This document shows positions 35,768 to 46,182 of a stretch of DNA of 64,000 nucleotides, piece by piece. Positions within the stretch are counted from its first letter, which is position 1. Each line of letters begins with the position of its first letter. A program made the translations under genes and the position numbers. The stretch is from Actinopolyspora mzabensis. GTDB taxonomy: Bacteria; Actinomycetota; Actinomycetes; Mycobacteriales; Pseudonocardiaceae. The stretch lies in contig NZ_FNFM01000001.1 in assembly GCF_900101095.1 (NCBI RefSeq), forward strand, positions 248,001 through 312,000. The letters run 5' to 3'. Under the pieces are notes generated by a model. The model saw nothing but the letters and a program-made list of their open reading frames with translations. It was not told where the DNA came from and did no database searches.

Positions 35768-37135
35768 GTGGACTACGTGGAGCACGTGGCCGATCTTGTC
35801 GGTGACACACCGTTGGTGCGGCTGAACTCGCTGACGAAGCCCGGCAACGCCCGGGTGCTGGCCAAAGTCGAGTACTTCAACCCCGGCGGCAGCGTCAAGG
35901 ACCGGATCGCCGAGCGCATGATCGAGGCAGCCGAGGAGTCGGGGGAACTCCCGCCGGGAGGCACCATCGTGGAGCCCACCTCGGGCAACACCGGTGTCGG
36001 ACTGGCGATGATCGCACAGCGCAAGGGATACCGCTGCGTGTTCGTCTGCCCGGACAAGGTCAGCGAGGACAAGCGCAACGTCCTGGAGGCCTACGGTGCC
36101 GAGGTCGTCGTGTGCCCGACCGCGGTTCCACCCGAGCACGAGGACTCCTACTACAGCGTCTCCGACCGGTTGGCGGCGCAGGACGGCTACTGGAAACCCA
36201 ACCAGTACAACAATCACGCCAACCCCGAGTCGCACTACCACTCGACCGGTCCGGAGATCTGGGAGCAGACCGAGGGGCGCGTGACGCACTTCGTGGCGGG
36301 GATCGGTACCGGCGGCACGATCTCCGGTATCGGGCGCTACCTCAAGGAGGTCTCGGAAGGGCGGGTCCGCATCGTCGGCGCCGATCCCGAGGGCTCGGTC
36401 TACTCCGGCGGAAACGGGCGTCCCTACCTGGTCGAGGGCGTCGGCGAGGACTTCTGGCCGAACACCTACGACCGCGAGATCTGCGACGAGATCATCTCCG
36501 TCTCGGACGGGGACTCCTTCCGGATGACCAGGGAACTGGCTCGGCAGGAGGCGCTGCTGGTCGGCGGTTCCTGCGGCATGGCCGTGGTCGCGGCGCTGCG
36601 GTTGGCGGAGCGCGTCGATCCCGAGGACGTGATCGTGGTGATGCTGCCCGACAGCGGGCGCGGTTATCTCACCAAGGTCTTCAACGACTCCTGGATGGCC
36701 TCCTACGGCTTCCTCCCGCCGGGGCACAGTGGCGGTTCGATCGGGGACGTCCTCCGGCGCAAGGACGGCACCATACCCGAACTGGTGCACGTACATCCGA
36801 ATGAGACGGTCGCCGAGGCGGTGGCGATCCTGCGCGAGTTCAGCGTCTCCCAGATGCCGGTGGTCAAGGCCGAACCCCCGGTCATGGCAGCCGAGGTAGC
36901 GGGCGCGATCAACGAGCGCGATCTGCTGGACGAGCTGTTCGCGGGCAGGGCCAACCTGGCCGACCGGGTAGAGACCCACATGTCGCCGCGGCTGCCCACG
37001 ATCGGAGCAGGTGAGGACATCAACTCGGCCATGCGGGCGCTCAAGAACGCCGACGGCGCGATGGTGCTGGTCGACGGCAAACCGGCCGGCGTCGTCACCA
37101 GGCAGGACGTGCTCGCCTTCATCGCGGGCCGCTGA
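35768..37135 (+). CDS. cbs: Cystathionine beta-synthase
   Basis: PLP enzyme condensing homocysteine and serine to cystathionine, first step of reverse transsulfuration to cysteine. 455 aa, matching Rv1077 length and place. PLP lysine is Lys44 in NPGGSVKDRI; PTSGNTGVGLA and GIGTGGTISG bind the cofactor. After residue about 325 there is a pair of CBS domains (VHVHPNETVAEAVAIL and AGEDINSAMRALKNADGAMVLVDG), the usual regulatory region. GTG start with GAGGAAGGAA upstream. metB lies two genes downstream, completing the pathway. Confidence 0.96.
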   Translation: MDYVEHVADLVGDTPLVRLNSLTKPGNARVLAKVEYFNPGGSVKDRIAERMIEAAEESGELPPGGTIVEPTSGNTGVGLAMIAQRKGYRCVFVCPDKVSEDKRNVLEAYGAEVVVCPTAVPPEHEDSYYSVSDRLAAQDGYWKPNQYNNHANPESHYHSTGPEIWEQTEGRVTHFVAGIGTGGTISGIGRYLKEVSEGRVRIVGADPEGSVYSGGNGRPYLVEGVGEDFWPNTYDREICDEIISVSDGDSFRMTRELARQEALLVGGSCGMAVVAALRLAERVDPEDVIVVMLPDSGRGYLTKVFNDSWMASYGFLPPGHSGGSIGDVLRRKDGTIPELVHVHPNETVAEAVAILREFSVSQMPVVKAEPPVMAAEVAGAINERDLLDELFAGRANLADRVETHMSPRLPTIGAGEDINSAMRALKNADGAMVLVDGKPAGVVTRQDVLAFIAGR

Positions 37136-37346
37136 CCGGAGTTCTCCCCGGTGGGTTGTCCGGGGCGCGGCGACCGGTTACACGGCCCGGAAAGCCTCGT
37201 TCCCCGGACGACCCGCTTTCAGCGGATACGTGCTGTGCTGGGAATATCGAAGTGCTGTTACACGGTGGCCCCTGCGCCCGAGTGCTGTCGGATACCGTAG
37301 GTCGCGTACACGCCCAGGTTCACGCCCAAGGGGGTAGGAAAACCCG

Positions 37347-38816
37347 ATGAGCTCTCCGCAATCACCCGAAGGTGGTAACCAGGAGGAGCGGCAGCCGGAT
37401 TCGTCCTTCGAGCAGCAGTCCGGCAACGCCGAGGCCGACGCGTCCACCCCGGACTCGACCCAGAAGATCTCCTCACGGATGAATCCGCAGGAGTCGGAGC
37501 AGCCGGAGAGCGGGCAACAGGGCGATCGGAGTTCCGGTGCGGATTCGACGCAGGTCGTCAATCCCGCGCAGGCCATGCAGCAGATGGAACAGTCCCCGCA
37601 GCCGCAGCCCCAGCAGGAGGGCGGGACCACACAGGTCGTTCCGCCGTCCATGCAGCAGCCGCAGCCGATGTACGAACAACCCGGCCTGGGTGGGCAGCAG
37701 TCCGGTGGTTTCGCGACGCAGCCTCCGGGCGCGCAACCACCCCAGATGCCGGGACAGCCCGGGCAACAGGCCGTGCCGGGGCAGCCACCCGGCCAGCAGG
37801 GAGCCCCCGGGCATCCGGGTATGCCGGGGCAGCCACCGCAGATGCCGGGGCAGCCACCCGGCCAGCCCGGGATGCCCGGTACGCCCAGTGGTGGGTTCCC
37901 GGCGCAGCAGCCACCACCGCCGGGACAACCCGGGCCGTTCGGCGCGCCGCCGCAGCAGGGGCAGCCTCCCGGTGGTAACAAGTCCGGGGCGGTCGTCCCG
38001 GCAGGGCCGCCGGTGGAGTGGGGCGAGCGCGCGAAGAGCTACCTCATCGACGGCATCGCCCCCGGCGTGGCTTACGGCATCGTCTACCTGATCGCCGCTG
38101 CCCTGCTGTTCGGTGGCACTGCCAGCAGTGTTTCCAGTGGCGGGACGAGCGGCGGTGGTGCCGCCGTGTTCGGCGGAATACTGATGTTCCTGGCCGTGAT
38201 CGCCCTGATCGGCTTCATGGTCTGGAACTACGGTTACAAGCAGGGCACCACCGGGCAGTCCCTCGGCAGGCGCATGGCCGGGACGATGCTGATAAGCGAG
38301 GCAACCGGCAGGCCGGTCGGGTTCGGTTACGCCTTCCTGCGCTACCTCTGCCACATCGTCGACAGCCTTCCGCTCGGCATCGGTTTCCTGGCGCCGCTCT
38401 GGGAGCCCAAGAACCAGACCTGGGCCGACAAGATCATGGGCACGGTCGTCGTTCCCGCCGTCCCGGCCGGACCAGGTGGTCCCGGCGGACAACCCGGCAT
38501 GCCCGGCCAGCCCGGCATGGCTCCCGGACAGCAGTACGCCCAGCCCTACGGTCAGCCCTATCCGGGGCAGCCCGGTCAGCCGATGCCGGGGCAACCCATG
38601 CCCGGCCAGCCCGCGCAGGGCCAGCCCATGCCCGGCCAACCGATGCCGGGGCAACCCATGCCCGGACAACCCCCCGCACCGGGACAGCCGCCACAGCAGG
38701 GGCAGCCCCCGCAAGGACCCCCGCAGCAGGGCCAGCAGCCCATGCCGGGCCAGCCCTACGGGCCGCCGCCGGGTGGGTACCCGCCGCAGCCGCCCGGCCA
38801 GCCACCGCAGTGGTGA
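37347..38816 (+). CDS. RDD-family membrane protein with Pro/Gln-rich termini
   Basis: 489-residue protein like the mycobacterial proline-rich antigen (Pra, Rv1078) in place and design. Residues 1-220 are Gln/Pro/Gly-rich with MPGQPPGQP-type repeats; residues about 225-385 form the RDD domain with two to three membrane helices (WGERAKSYLIDGIAPGVAYG, then FLAVIALIGFMVWNYGYKQG, GQSLGRRMAG); residues 385-489 are again PGQPMPGQP repeats. Function unknown. ATG 37347 follows TAGGAAAACCCG. Confidence 0.88.
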   Translation: MSSPQSPEGGNQEERQPDSSFEQQSGNAEADASTPDSTQKISSRMNPQESEQPESGQQGDRSSGADSTQVVNPAQAMQQMEQSPQPQPQQEGGTTQVVPPSMQQPQPMYEQPGLGGQQSGGFATQPPGAQPPQMPGQPGQQAVPGQPPGQQGAPGHPGMPGQPPQMPGQPPGQPGMPGTPSGGFPAQQPPPPGQPGPFGAPPQQGQPPGGNKSGAVVPAGPPVEWGERAKSYLIDGIAPGVAYGIVYLIAAALLFGGTASSVSSGGTSGGGAAVFGGILMFLAVIALIGFMVWNYGYKQGTTGQSLGRRMAGTMLISEATGRPVGFGYAFLRYLCHIVDSLPLGIGFLAPLWEPKNQTWADKIMGTVVVPAVPAGPGGPGGQPGMPGQPGMAPGQQYAQPYGQPYPGQPGQPMPGQPMPGQPAQGQPMPGQPMPGQPMPGQPPAPGQPPQQGQPPQGPPQQGQQPMPGQPYGPPPGGYPPQPPGQPPQW

Positions 38817-38864
38817 GGGGCCGTCGGCACCGAGCAAAGCAGGACCTCACCTCGGAGTCCGCAT

Positions 38865-38916
38865 GAGATTCGCGGGCGTGCCACCTCGTGCGCGGGTGGG
38901 CGCGCCCGCGAATCTC
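38865..38916 (+). terminator. Hairpin after the RDD gene
   Basis: Perfect 14-bp stem GAGATTCGCGGGCG (38865-38878) with CGCCCGCGAATCTC (38903-38916), loop of 24, no long T-tract. Located between the RDD gene and metB. Confidence 0.6.
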
Positions 38917-39012
38917 GTTCCGCCCCGGTCTTGTGCCGACGTGGAATGTGGGTTCCTTCGCCTCCCCCGATCGCGTGCCGAACCCCGAAAGGCTGCGAGT
39001 AGGGTTCCGGGC

Positions 39013-40152
39013 ATGACCGACGGTTTCGCCACTCGCGCCATCCACGCGGGGCAGCACCCCGACAGCTCGACCGGCTCCGTGATCCCACCGATTCACGCGA
39101 CCTCGACCTACGCGCAGGACGGCGTCGGAAACCAGCGAGCGGGCTACGAGTACTCCCGTACCGGCAACCCCACCCGCACCACGCTGGAGGAGTGCCTGGC
39201 CGCGCTGGAATCGGGACGCTACGCACGGGCCTTCTCCTCCGGGATGGCCGCCACCGACGCGGTGCTGCGCAGTGTGCTGCGTCCCGGTGACCACCTGGTC
39301 ATTCCGGACGACGCCTACGGCGGGACGTTCCGCCTGATCGACAAGGTGCTGACCGGCTGGGGTGTCGACTACACCCCCGTCCGCGTGTCCGACGTGGACG
39401 AGGTGCGTGCGGCGATCCGGCACAACACCAAGGTCCTGTGGGTGGAGTCGCCCACGAACCCGCTGCTCAACATCGCCGATCTGGCGGCCCTCGCCGAGCT
39501 CGCCACCGAGACCTCCACCCGGCTCGTCGTGGACAACACGTTCGCCTCGCCCTATCTGCAGCAGCCGCTGTCGTTGGGAGCCGACGTGGTGGTGCACTCC
39601 ACCACGAAATACCTCGGTGGTCACTCCGATGTTGTCGGTGGTGCCGTGGTCACCTCCGACGAGGAGGTGGCTTCCGGAGTCGCGTTCCTGCAGAACACCG
39701 TGGGCGCGGTTCCCGGGCCGTTCGACGCGTGGCTCACGCTGCGCGGCATCAAGACCCTGGCGGCGCGGATGGAGCAGCACAGCGCCAACGCGGCCAAGAT
39801 CGCGGCCGCGCTGCGCGAACACCCCAAGGTGACGCGGGTCTACTACCCCGGGCTGCCGGATCACCCCGGCCACGAGGTCGCGGCGCGGCAGATGCGGAGT
39901 TTCGGGGGGATGGTGTCGTTCACCCACGCCGACGGGGAACAGGCCGCCGTGGACGTCTGCGCCCGCACCCGGTTGTTCACCCTGGCCGAGTCACTGGGCG
40001 GCGTGGAGTCGTTGATCGAACACCCAGGCAGGATGACCCACGCGAGCACGGCGGGATCGCTGTTGCAGGTGCCCGCCGAGCTGGTCCGGGTCTCCGCTGG
40101 CATCGAGGATATCGACGACCTGCTGGATGACCTGCTCGCCGCCCTGAAGTGA
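39013..40152 (+). CDS. metB: Cystathionine gamma-synthase/lyase
   Basis: Cys/Met-metabolism PLP enzyme, 379 aa, at the Rv1079 position. PLP lysine Lys199 lies in HSTTKYLGGHSDVVGG; YSRTGNPTRTTLE, SSGMAATDAV and ESPTNPLL are family signatures. It could make cystathionine from an activated homoserine or cleave cystathionine to cysteine; pairing with cbs favours the lyase direction in reverse transsulfuration, but both activities occur in this family. ATG 39013 gives the canonical GFATRAIHAGQ start. A 21-bp tandem repeat begins directly after the stop. Confidence 0.93.
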   Translation: MTDGFATRAIHAGQHPDSSTGSVIPPIHATSTYAQDGVGNQRAGYEYSRTGNPTRTTLEECLAALESGRYARAFSSGMAATDAVLRSVLRPGDHLVIPDDAYGGTFRLIDKVLTGWGVDYTPVRVSDVDEVRAAIRHNTKVLWVESPTNPLLNIADLAALAELATETSTRLVVDNTFASPYLQQPLSLGADVVVHSTTKYLGGHSDVVGGAVVTSDEEVASGVAFLQNTVGAVPGPFDAWLTLRGIKTLAARMEQHSANAAKIAAALREHPKVTRVYYPGLPDHPGHEVAARQMRSFGGMVSFTHADGEQAAVDVCARTRLFTLAESLGGVESLIEHPGRMTHASTAGSLLQVPAELVRVSAGIEDIDDLLDDLLAALK

Positions 40153-40154
40153 CA

Positions 40155-40217
40155 CCGCGGCGCTGGGGCTGCTCGCCGCGGCGCTGGGGCTGCTCGCCGC
40201 GGCGCTGGGGCTGCTCG
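40155..40217. repeat. 21-bp tandem repeat, three units
   Basis: Three identical units CCGCGGCGCTGGGGCTGCTCG at 40155, 40176 and 40197, with a degenerate fourth. It starts three bases after the metB stop codon. Confidence 0.95.
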
Positions 40218-40240
40218 CGGCGGCGCTGCTCGGGCGGTGT

Positions 40241-40307
40241 CGATTTCTCGCGAAATCGCCGGGCCGCTGGTGCGGCGCGGCCCGGGCCGCGTAATTTCCC
40301 ACGAAAT
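40241..40307 (-). repeat. Hairpin pair of repeat family (copy R8)
   Basis: CGATTTC-TCGC-GAAATCG at 40241-40258 and a weaker TTTC-CCAC-GAAA hairpin near 40295-40306, with ATTTC arms 51 bases apart. Only degenerate linker and core sequence follows to about 40370. Located between convergent metB and the small lipoprotein gene. Confidence 0.7.
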
Positions 40308-40397
40308 CGCCGCGCGGCTGCGGGAGGTCCCGGGCACCGATCTCCCGCCATCCGCACCGGCGGGCAACCCGAGGCGTCGGGCTTCCGCCACGGCCGT

Positions 40398-40655
40398 TCA
40401 GCTCTTGGCGCCCTCGACACTCCAGGACGGCGCCGGCGCGGCGGGCGTGGTTACCTCTTCCGGATTCACCGGCAGGTCCTCGCGGCTCACGCAGCCGCCC
40501 ACCAGCCGGACGGCCTCACCGTCCGTCTCGTAGCTGCCGGGATCGTCGCAGCCGGAGCTGACCACGGTGAACACGGCGACGGCGCACAGTACTGTCGCCG
40601 TGGTCAGTCCCGTAACCAGGGGAAGCGTGCCGGAAGAGGTACTCAGCCGTGGCAT
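40398..40655 (-). CDS. Small putative lipoprotein
   Basis: 85-residue protein. Basic start, hydrophobic segment (TLPLVTGLTTATVLCAVAVFTVV) and lipobox-like VSSGC near residue 34, then a short acidic domain with one more Cys (VGGCVSREDL) that might pair with a nearby residue. Function unknown. ATG 40655 is supported by GGAGG seven bases upstream, which is why I prefer it to the longer frame. Not present at this place in M. tuberculosis as I remember it. Confidence 0.68.
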   Translation of the reverse strand: MPRLSTSSGTLPLVTGLTTATVLCAVAVFTVVSSGCDDPGSYETDGEAVRLVGGCVSREDLPVNPEEVTTPAAPAPSWSVEGAKS

Positions 40656-40841
40656 GGTGCCTCCATGGGCGGTATCGGTCGGTACGCTGACGACCCGGTC
40701 TTGGTGGTGTGACGTCGTCAAGCTTACCGAATCCGTTTTCGAGTGGCGCGTTTCGAGTGAATGGCGCGCGACACTCGGTTACCGGTTTCCGGCGTGGGAA
40801 TAGCGTGTGAAACGGGTTCCCGGCGATTCGACTGTCCGCTT

Positions 40842-40908
40842 CGTACCGGCCGTTTCGTACCGGCCGTTTCACGGGGGCGCTTCACGGGGGCGCTTCACGG
40901 GGGCGCTT
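40842..40908. repeat. Two adjacent short tandem repeats
   Basis: Two units of CGTACCGGCCGTTT (14 bp, 40842-40869) directly followed by three units of CACGGGGGCGCTT (13 bp, 40870-40908). The whole 40656-41249 stretch otherwise has no credible gene; a hairpin lies at 41032-41062. Confidence 0.93.
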
Positions 40909-41031
40909 CGAGTCGCCTGTTTCGGGCCGGCCGGTGCGCACTGCTCGCTTCGTGCGAAACACCGACGCCCGTCCCCGACCGAATCGTCGAGGACGGGCTC
41001 AATCGGTCATCACCCGACCTGAAACCGATGC

Positions 41032-41062
41032 TACCCACGAGAGCGCAGCTCTTTCGTGGGTA
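41032..41062 (-). terminator. Hairpin downstream of hppD
   Basis: TACCCACGA and TCGTGGGTA pair around an inner GAGC-GCA-GCTC stem with a TT bulge. It lies 190 bp beyond the hppD stop; terminator role is inferred. Confidence 0.4.
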
Positions 41063-41249
41063 ACGGTGTCGAAGCACTCGGTAGAGTGGCAACTTCAGCC
41101 CTTCCGGGTGAGACGTTCGACCGCCGGGTGCTCGGCCACGAATCCCGCGAAACGGCACTCGTGCGTCCTGGCCCCACCGTTCGATGTCTTGCTGTCCGCC
41201 ACCGGAGAACCGGGGCCTCGGGCGCGCCACCAGCGAGGGGCGAGTTCGA

Positions 41250-43115
<1,866 letters not shown>

Positions 43116-43137
43116 CCGGGCCGGGGGCGTTGTTCGG

Positions 43138-43165
43138 GGGTGCCCCGCGACGCGGCAGGGCACCC
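43138..43165. terminator. Hairpin between convergent lrp and greA
   Basis: GGGTGCCC (43138-43145) pairs with GGGCACCC (43158-43165) around an inner CGC/GCG; no T-tract. Serves both convergent genes if active. Confidence 0.45.
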
Positions 43166-43334
43166 TGCTCACGTTCCGACGTGGGTCCGAGTGAGCAAGC
43201 CGCTCCGCACTGTGTTCCGGGAGGGATTCGTGCCGGGGAAACCCGTGAAACGGGAGTGAACCACCCCTGCACAAGGGCGGTTGATGTACGTGGTGTAGCA
43301 CGCAGGCGGTGGTGCACACCGCCGGGCGGGGTCC

Positions 43335-43823
43335 TCAGCCCTGGAACGGCTCCGCCTTGATCAGGGTCACCTGCATCTTGCCGCCGTTGGGCAGGTCGTA
43401 TTCGCAGACGTCGCCCTCGGTGGCGTCCAGCAGGGCCTTGCCGAGCGGCGAGCTGGGGGAATAGACCTCCAGATCACCGTGGGCGCCTTCCTCACGGTTG
43501 GCGAGCAGGAACTTCTCCTCCTCGTTCTCGCCCTCGAACCGTACGGTCAGCACCGAGCCGGGACGCGCCACACCGGACTCGGTCGGCACATCCCCGACCT
43601 TGGCGTTGCGCAACAGCTCCTGCAGCTGGCGGATGCGTCCCTCCAGCTGTCCCTGCTCCTCGCGCGCGGCGTGGTATCCGCCGTTCTCCTTCAGGTCGCC
43701 CTCTTCGCGAGCTTCGTTGATCTTCGCAGCGATCGCCGGGCGCTCGGCCACGAGCTCGTCCAGCTCACCCTTGAGCCGGTCGTAAGCATCTTGGGTCAGC
43801 CAGGTCGCCTGGGTATCGCTCAC
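43335..43823 (-). CDS. greA: Transcription elongation factor GreA
   Basis: 162-residue cleavage factor that rescues backtracked RNA polymerase. The N-terminal coiled coil has [22 protein letters not shown] and the tip [22 protein letters not shown] with the acidic Asp-Glu pair that coordinates magnesium; the C-terminal FKBP-like domain ends [26 protein letters not shown] 43823 is chosen because GAGGAG is eight bases upstream, excluding two GTGs just before it. Position equals Rv1080c. Confidence 0.97.
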   Translation of the reverse strand: MSDTQATWLTQDAYDRLKGELDELVAERPAIAAKINEAREEGDLKENGGYHAAREEQGQLEGRIRQLQELLRNAKVGDVPTESGVARPGSVLTVRFEGENEEEKFLLANREEGAHGDLEVYSPSSPLGKALLDATEGDVCEYDLPNGGKMQVTLIKAEPFQG

Positions 43824-44000
43824 GGTCACCACTCCTCGTCGACTGCGGTTCCGCGTTCCGCGGACCGGTAGCTTTCGCACTCCGAAGAGCTCGGAATGGA
43901 AAAACACGGCCCGTGCGGGGCCGTGCTGGTAGCGACAATAACACGAGTAAAGGGGTGTTGTGGGGTATTCAGCCGGTACCACCGGAGTGACGTGACGAGT

Positions 44001-44468
44001 TCACCCGGATGGCCGTGCACCTTCCCGGAGATACTTCGGCACATCGTAGGAACAACCGAAAACCTCACCGGTCACCGGCTGCTCCGAGGTCGTCAGTGTC
44101 GTCTCGACGTAGGTGGTCGTCGCACCCGGTGGGAGGTAGACCTCCTTGCGTCCCGCCTCCTTGCCCGAGATCCCACGGGAACGCACCACGCATTCCGCGG
44201 GCCGGGAGGGCTCGTCGCGGCGTACCTCCAGCGTGATGTGCACGGTGTTGTCGTCGCGGAGGTCGAACTGGGAGGCCTTGCCGTCGATGGGGGCGCTTCC
44301 GAAGTTCCGGTAGGCCGCGACCGCGAGCACAAGCCCGAGTGCCAGCACCAGCGCGCTTCCCAACCACACCGGCCATCGCCGGTCGCGTCCGGAACCGCGC
44401 CTGCCGTATCTGCCCTCGGGCACCCCGTGGCCCGTGCCGGGCGAACCCGGCTCGGATGAACTCGTCAC
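44001..44468 (-). CDS. DUF4307 membrane protein
   Basis: 155-residue protein at the Rv1081c position. A hydrophilic 40-residue start is followed by one membrane helix (WLGSALVLALGLVLAVAAYRNFG) and an extracytoplasmic beta-rich domain with two cysteines (PAECVVRSRG and VFGCSYDVPKYL) that may form a disulfide. Function unknown. GTG 44468 fits the family length; its ribosome-binding site is weak. Divergent from mca. Confidence 0.82.
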   Translation of the reverse strand: MTSSSEPGSPGTGHGVPEGRYGRRGSGRDRRWPVWLGSALVLALGLVLAVAAYRNFGSAPIDGKASQFDLRDDNTVHITLEVRRDEPSRPAECVVRSRGISGKEAGRKEVYLPPGATTTYVETTLTTSEQPVTGEVFGCSYDVPKYLREGARPSG

Positions 44469-44649
44469 GGCCTCAGCCTCTCGACCTCTCCGGTGATTCG
44501 TCCCCCTCGGCAGGGGGCTGCCGCCGGTCGACATCGACGTTCGGGAACAATGGAAAGCGACCTGCGGTTGAGTATCCCTGGGGCGTACCGCCCGGAGTTC
44601 GCGGGGGCGGTACAGGTGTCGACAGCCAGACGGGAAGGGAATACCGGAC

Positions 44650-45531
44650 ATGGCGGAGAAACTTCGCCTGATGACTGTGCACGCTCACCCGGACGACGAG
44701 TCCAGCAAGGGGGCGGCCAGCACGGCTCGTTACGTGGCGGAAGGCCACGACGTGATGGTTGTCACCTGCACCGGAGGTGAAGCGGGCAGCATCCTGAACC
44801 CGGCGATGGACAAGCCGGGAGTGGTCGAGAACATGCCGGAGATCCGGCGTCGTGAGATGGCCGAGGCAGCGGAGATCCTCGGTGTGCACCACCGGTGGAT
44901 GGGCTTCGTCGACTCCGGGCTTCCCGAGGGCGATCCGCCGCCGCCGTTGCCGGACGGGTGTTTCGCCAACCAGCCGTTGGAGCTGCCCACCGAGGAGCTG
45001 GTCCGGATCGTGCGCGAGTTCCGGCCGCACGTGCTGGTGACCTACGACGAGAACGGTGGCTATCCGCACCCGGACCACGTGAAGTGCCACGAGGTCTCGA
45101 TGGCCGCCTTCGACGCGGCCGGTGATCCCGACCGGTTCCCGGACGCGGGTGAGCCCTGGCAGCCGCTCAAGTTGTACTACGGGCACGGTTTCTCCAGGCG
45201 TCGAATGCAGCTGTTCCACGATTCGCTGCTGGAACGCGGACTGGAGTCGCCCTACGGGGAGTGGCTGCGGAAGTGGGACGCCTCACGTCAGGATCCCTAC
45301 GAGCGGGTGACCACTCAGGTCGAGTGTGCGGACTACTTCGAGGTCCGGGACGACGCGCTGCGTGCCCACGCCACGCAGATCGACCCGAACAGCAGGTGGT
45401 TCGCGGTCCCGCTGGACATCCAGCGTTCGGTCTGGCCCACCGAGGAGTACGAACTGGTGCGCTCGTTGGTGGACACGACGTTGCCGGAAGACGATCTGTT
45501 CACCGGGGTGCAGGAGCGAGTGCACGCATGA
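44650..45531 (+). CDS. mca: Mycothiol S-conjugate amidase
   Basis: Zinc amidase cleaving mycothiol-toxin conjugates to release a mercapturic acid for export. 293 aa. The LmbE/PIG-L zinc site is seen in [10 protein letters not shown] (His13, Asp16) and [12 protein letters not shown]. Residues distinguishing Mca from MshB cannot be settled by eye, but the gene order DUF4307-mca-small membrane protein matches Rv1081c-Rv1083. ATG 44650, Shine-Dalgarno GGAAGGGAA. Its stop overlaps the next start (ATGA). Confidence 0.95.
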   Translation: MAEKLRLMTVHAHPDDESSKGAASTARYVAEGHDVMVVTCTGGEAGSILNPAMDKPGVVENMPEIRRREMAEAAEILGVHHRWMGFVDSGLPEGDPPPPLPDGCFANQPLELPTEELVRIVREFRPHVLVTYDENGGYPHPDHVKCHEVSMAAFDAAGDPDRFPDAGEPWQPLKLYYGHGFSRRRMQLFHDSLLERGLESPYGEWLRKWDASRQDPYERVTTQVECADYFEVRDDALRAHATQIDPNSRWFAVPLDIQRSVWPTEEYELVRSLVDTTLPEDDLFTGVQERVHA

Positions 45532-46091
45532 CGGTGCTCGGTTACGCGGCGGAGCTCGCGACGGAGCGGCAGCCCCTGCTCATGGTGGTGGCGCAGGACT
45601 CGGGTCCGGGAGTGCAGGACGAGGGGTTCGGCAAGTCCACCCCGCTCGCGCTGTTCCTGATCCTGGTGCTGCTGATCGCGGTCGTCTTCCTGGCCCGATC
45701 CATGACCAAGCAGCTCGGCAAGGTTTCCACCCGGTTCGACGAGCAACGGGCCGCGGCGGCGGCTCCGAAACGCGTCAAACGTGCCGAGGCCGCCCGCCTC
45801 GCCAGGCAGCAGGAAGCCGTGGGTACGGCCGGGACCGCCGACGATGCCGCCGAGCGAACCGAGGGGGCCGCCGAGCGAACCGAGGGGGCCGCCGAGCGAA
45901 CCGAGGGGGCCGCCGAGCGAACCGAGGGGGCCGACTCGTCCGCCGGTTCCGAGGGCCGGGGACGAGCTCCCGGCCCGGGGGTGTCCGCCTCCGAGGTTCC
46001 CGGTGGCGAGCACTCCGAGGACAACGCCGCGACGGACGACGCCACGGGAGACGGTTCCGCGGAACCTCGCGAGCGGGATCGTACGGACTGA
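45528..46091 (+). CDS. Small membrane protein with heptapeptide repeats
   Basis: 187-residue protein at the Rv1083 position. One membrane helix ([23 protein letters not shown]) follows a short extracytoplasmic start, then a basic coiled segment ([34 protein letters not shown]). Four identical AERTEGA heptads (DNA 21-bp units at 45846-45929) and an acidic disordered tail follow. Function unknown; tight coupling with mca suggests a linked role. Overlaps the mca stop by four bases. Confidence 0.82.
   Translation: MTVLGYAAELATERQPLLMVVAQDSGPGVQDEGFGKSTPLALFLILVLLIAVVFLARSMTKQLGKVSTRFDEQRAAAAAPKRVKRAEAARLARQQEAVGTAGTADDAAERTEGAAERTEGAAERTEGAAERTEGADSSAGSEGRGRAPGPGVSASEVPGGEHSEDNAATDDATGDGSAEPRERDRTD
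45846..45929 (+). repeat. In-frame 21-bp tandem repeat, four units
   Basis: Four units GCCGCCGAGCGAACCGAGGG (plus G) encode AERTEGA heptads in the small membrane protein. Near-perfect identity indicates recent expansion or frequent conversion. Confidence 0.95.
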
Positions 46092-46139
46092 GCGGAACTC
46101 TCCGCCGGGGCGAGCTCGCGGGGGAGCCCCGGTCACATC

Positions 46140-46177
46140 CGCGCGGAGCGGCCCGCTGCCGGTCCGTTCCGCGCGGA
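46140..46177. terminator. Hairpin between convergent genes
   Basis: CCGCGCGGA (46140-46148) pairs with TCCGCGCGG (46169-46177), with CGG/CCG inside. It separates the mca operon from the end of pnkp on the other strand. Just six bases before the pnkp stop. Confidence 0.5.
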
Positions 46178-46182
46178 GTGGG

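Noticed and set aside
40155-40908. Short repeats that could suggest a CRISPR array
   Set aside because: Units are directly adjacent with no spacers and there are no cas genes; they are minisatellites.
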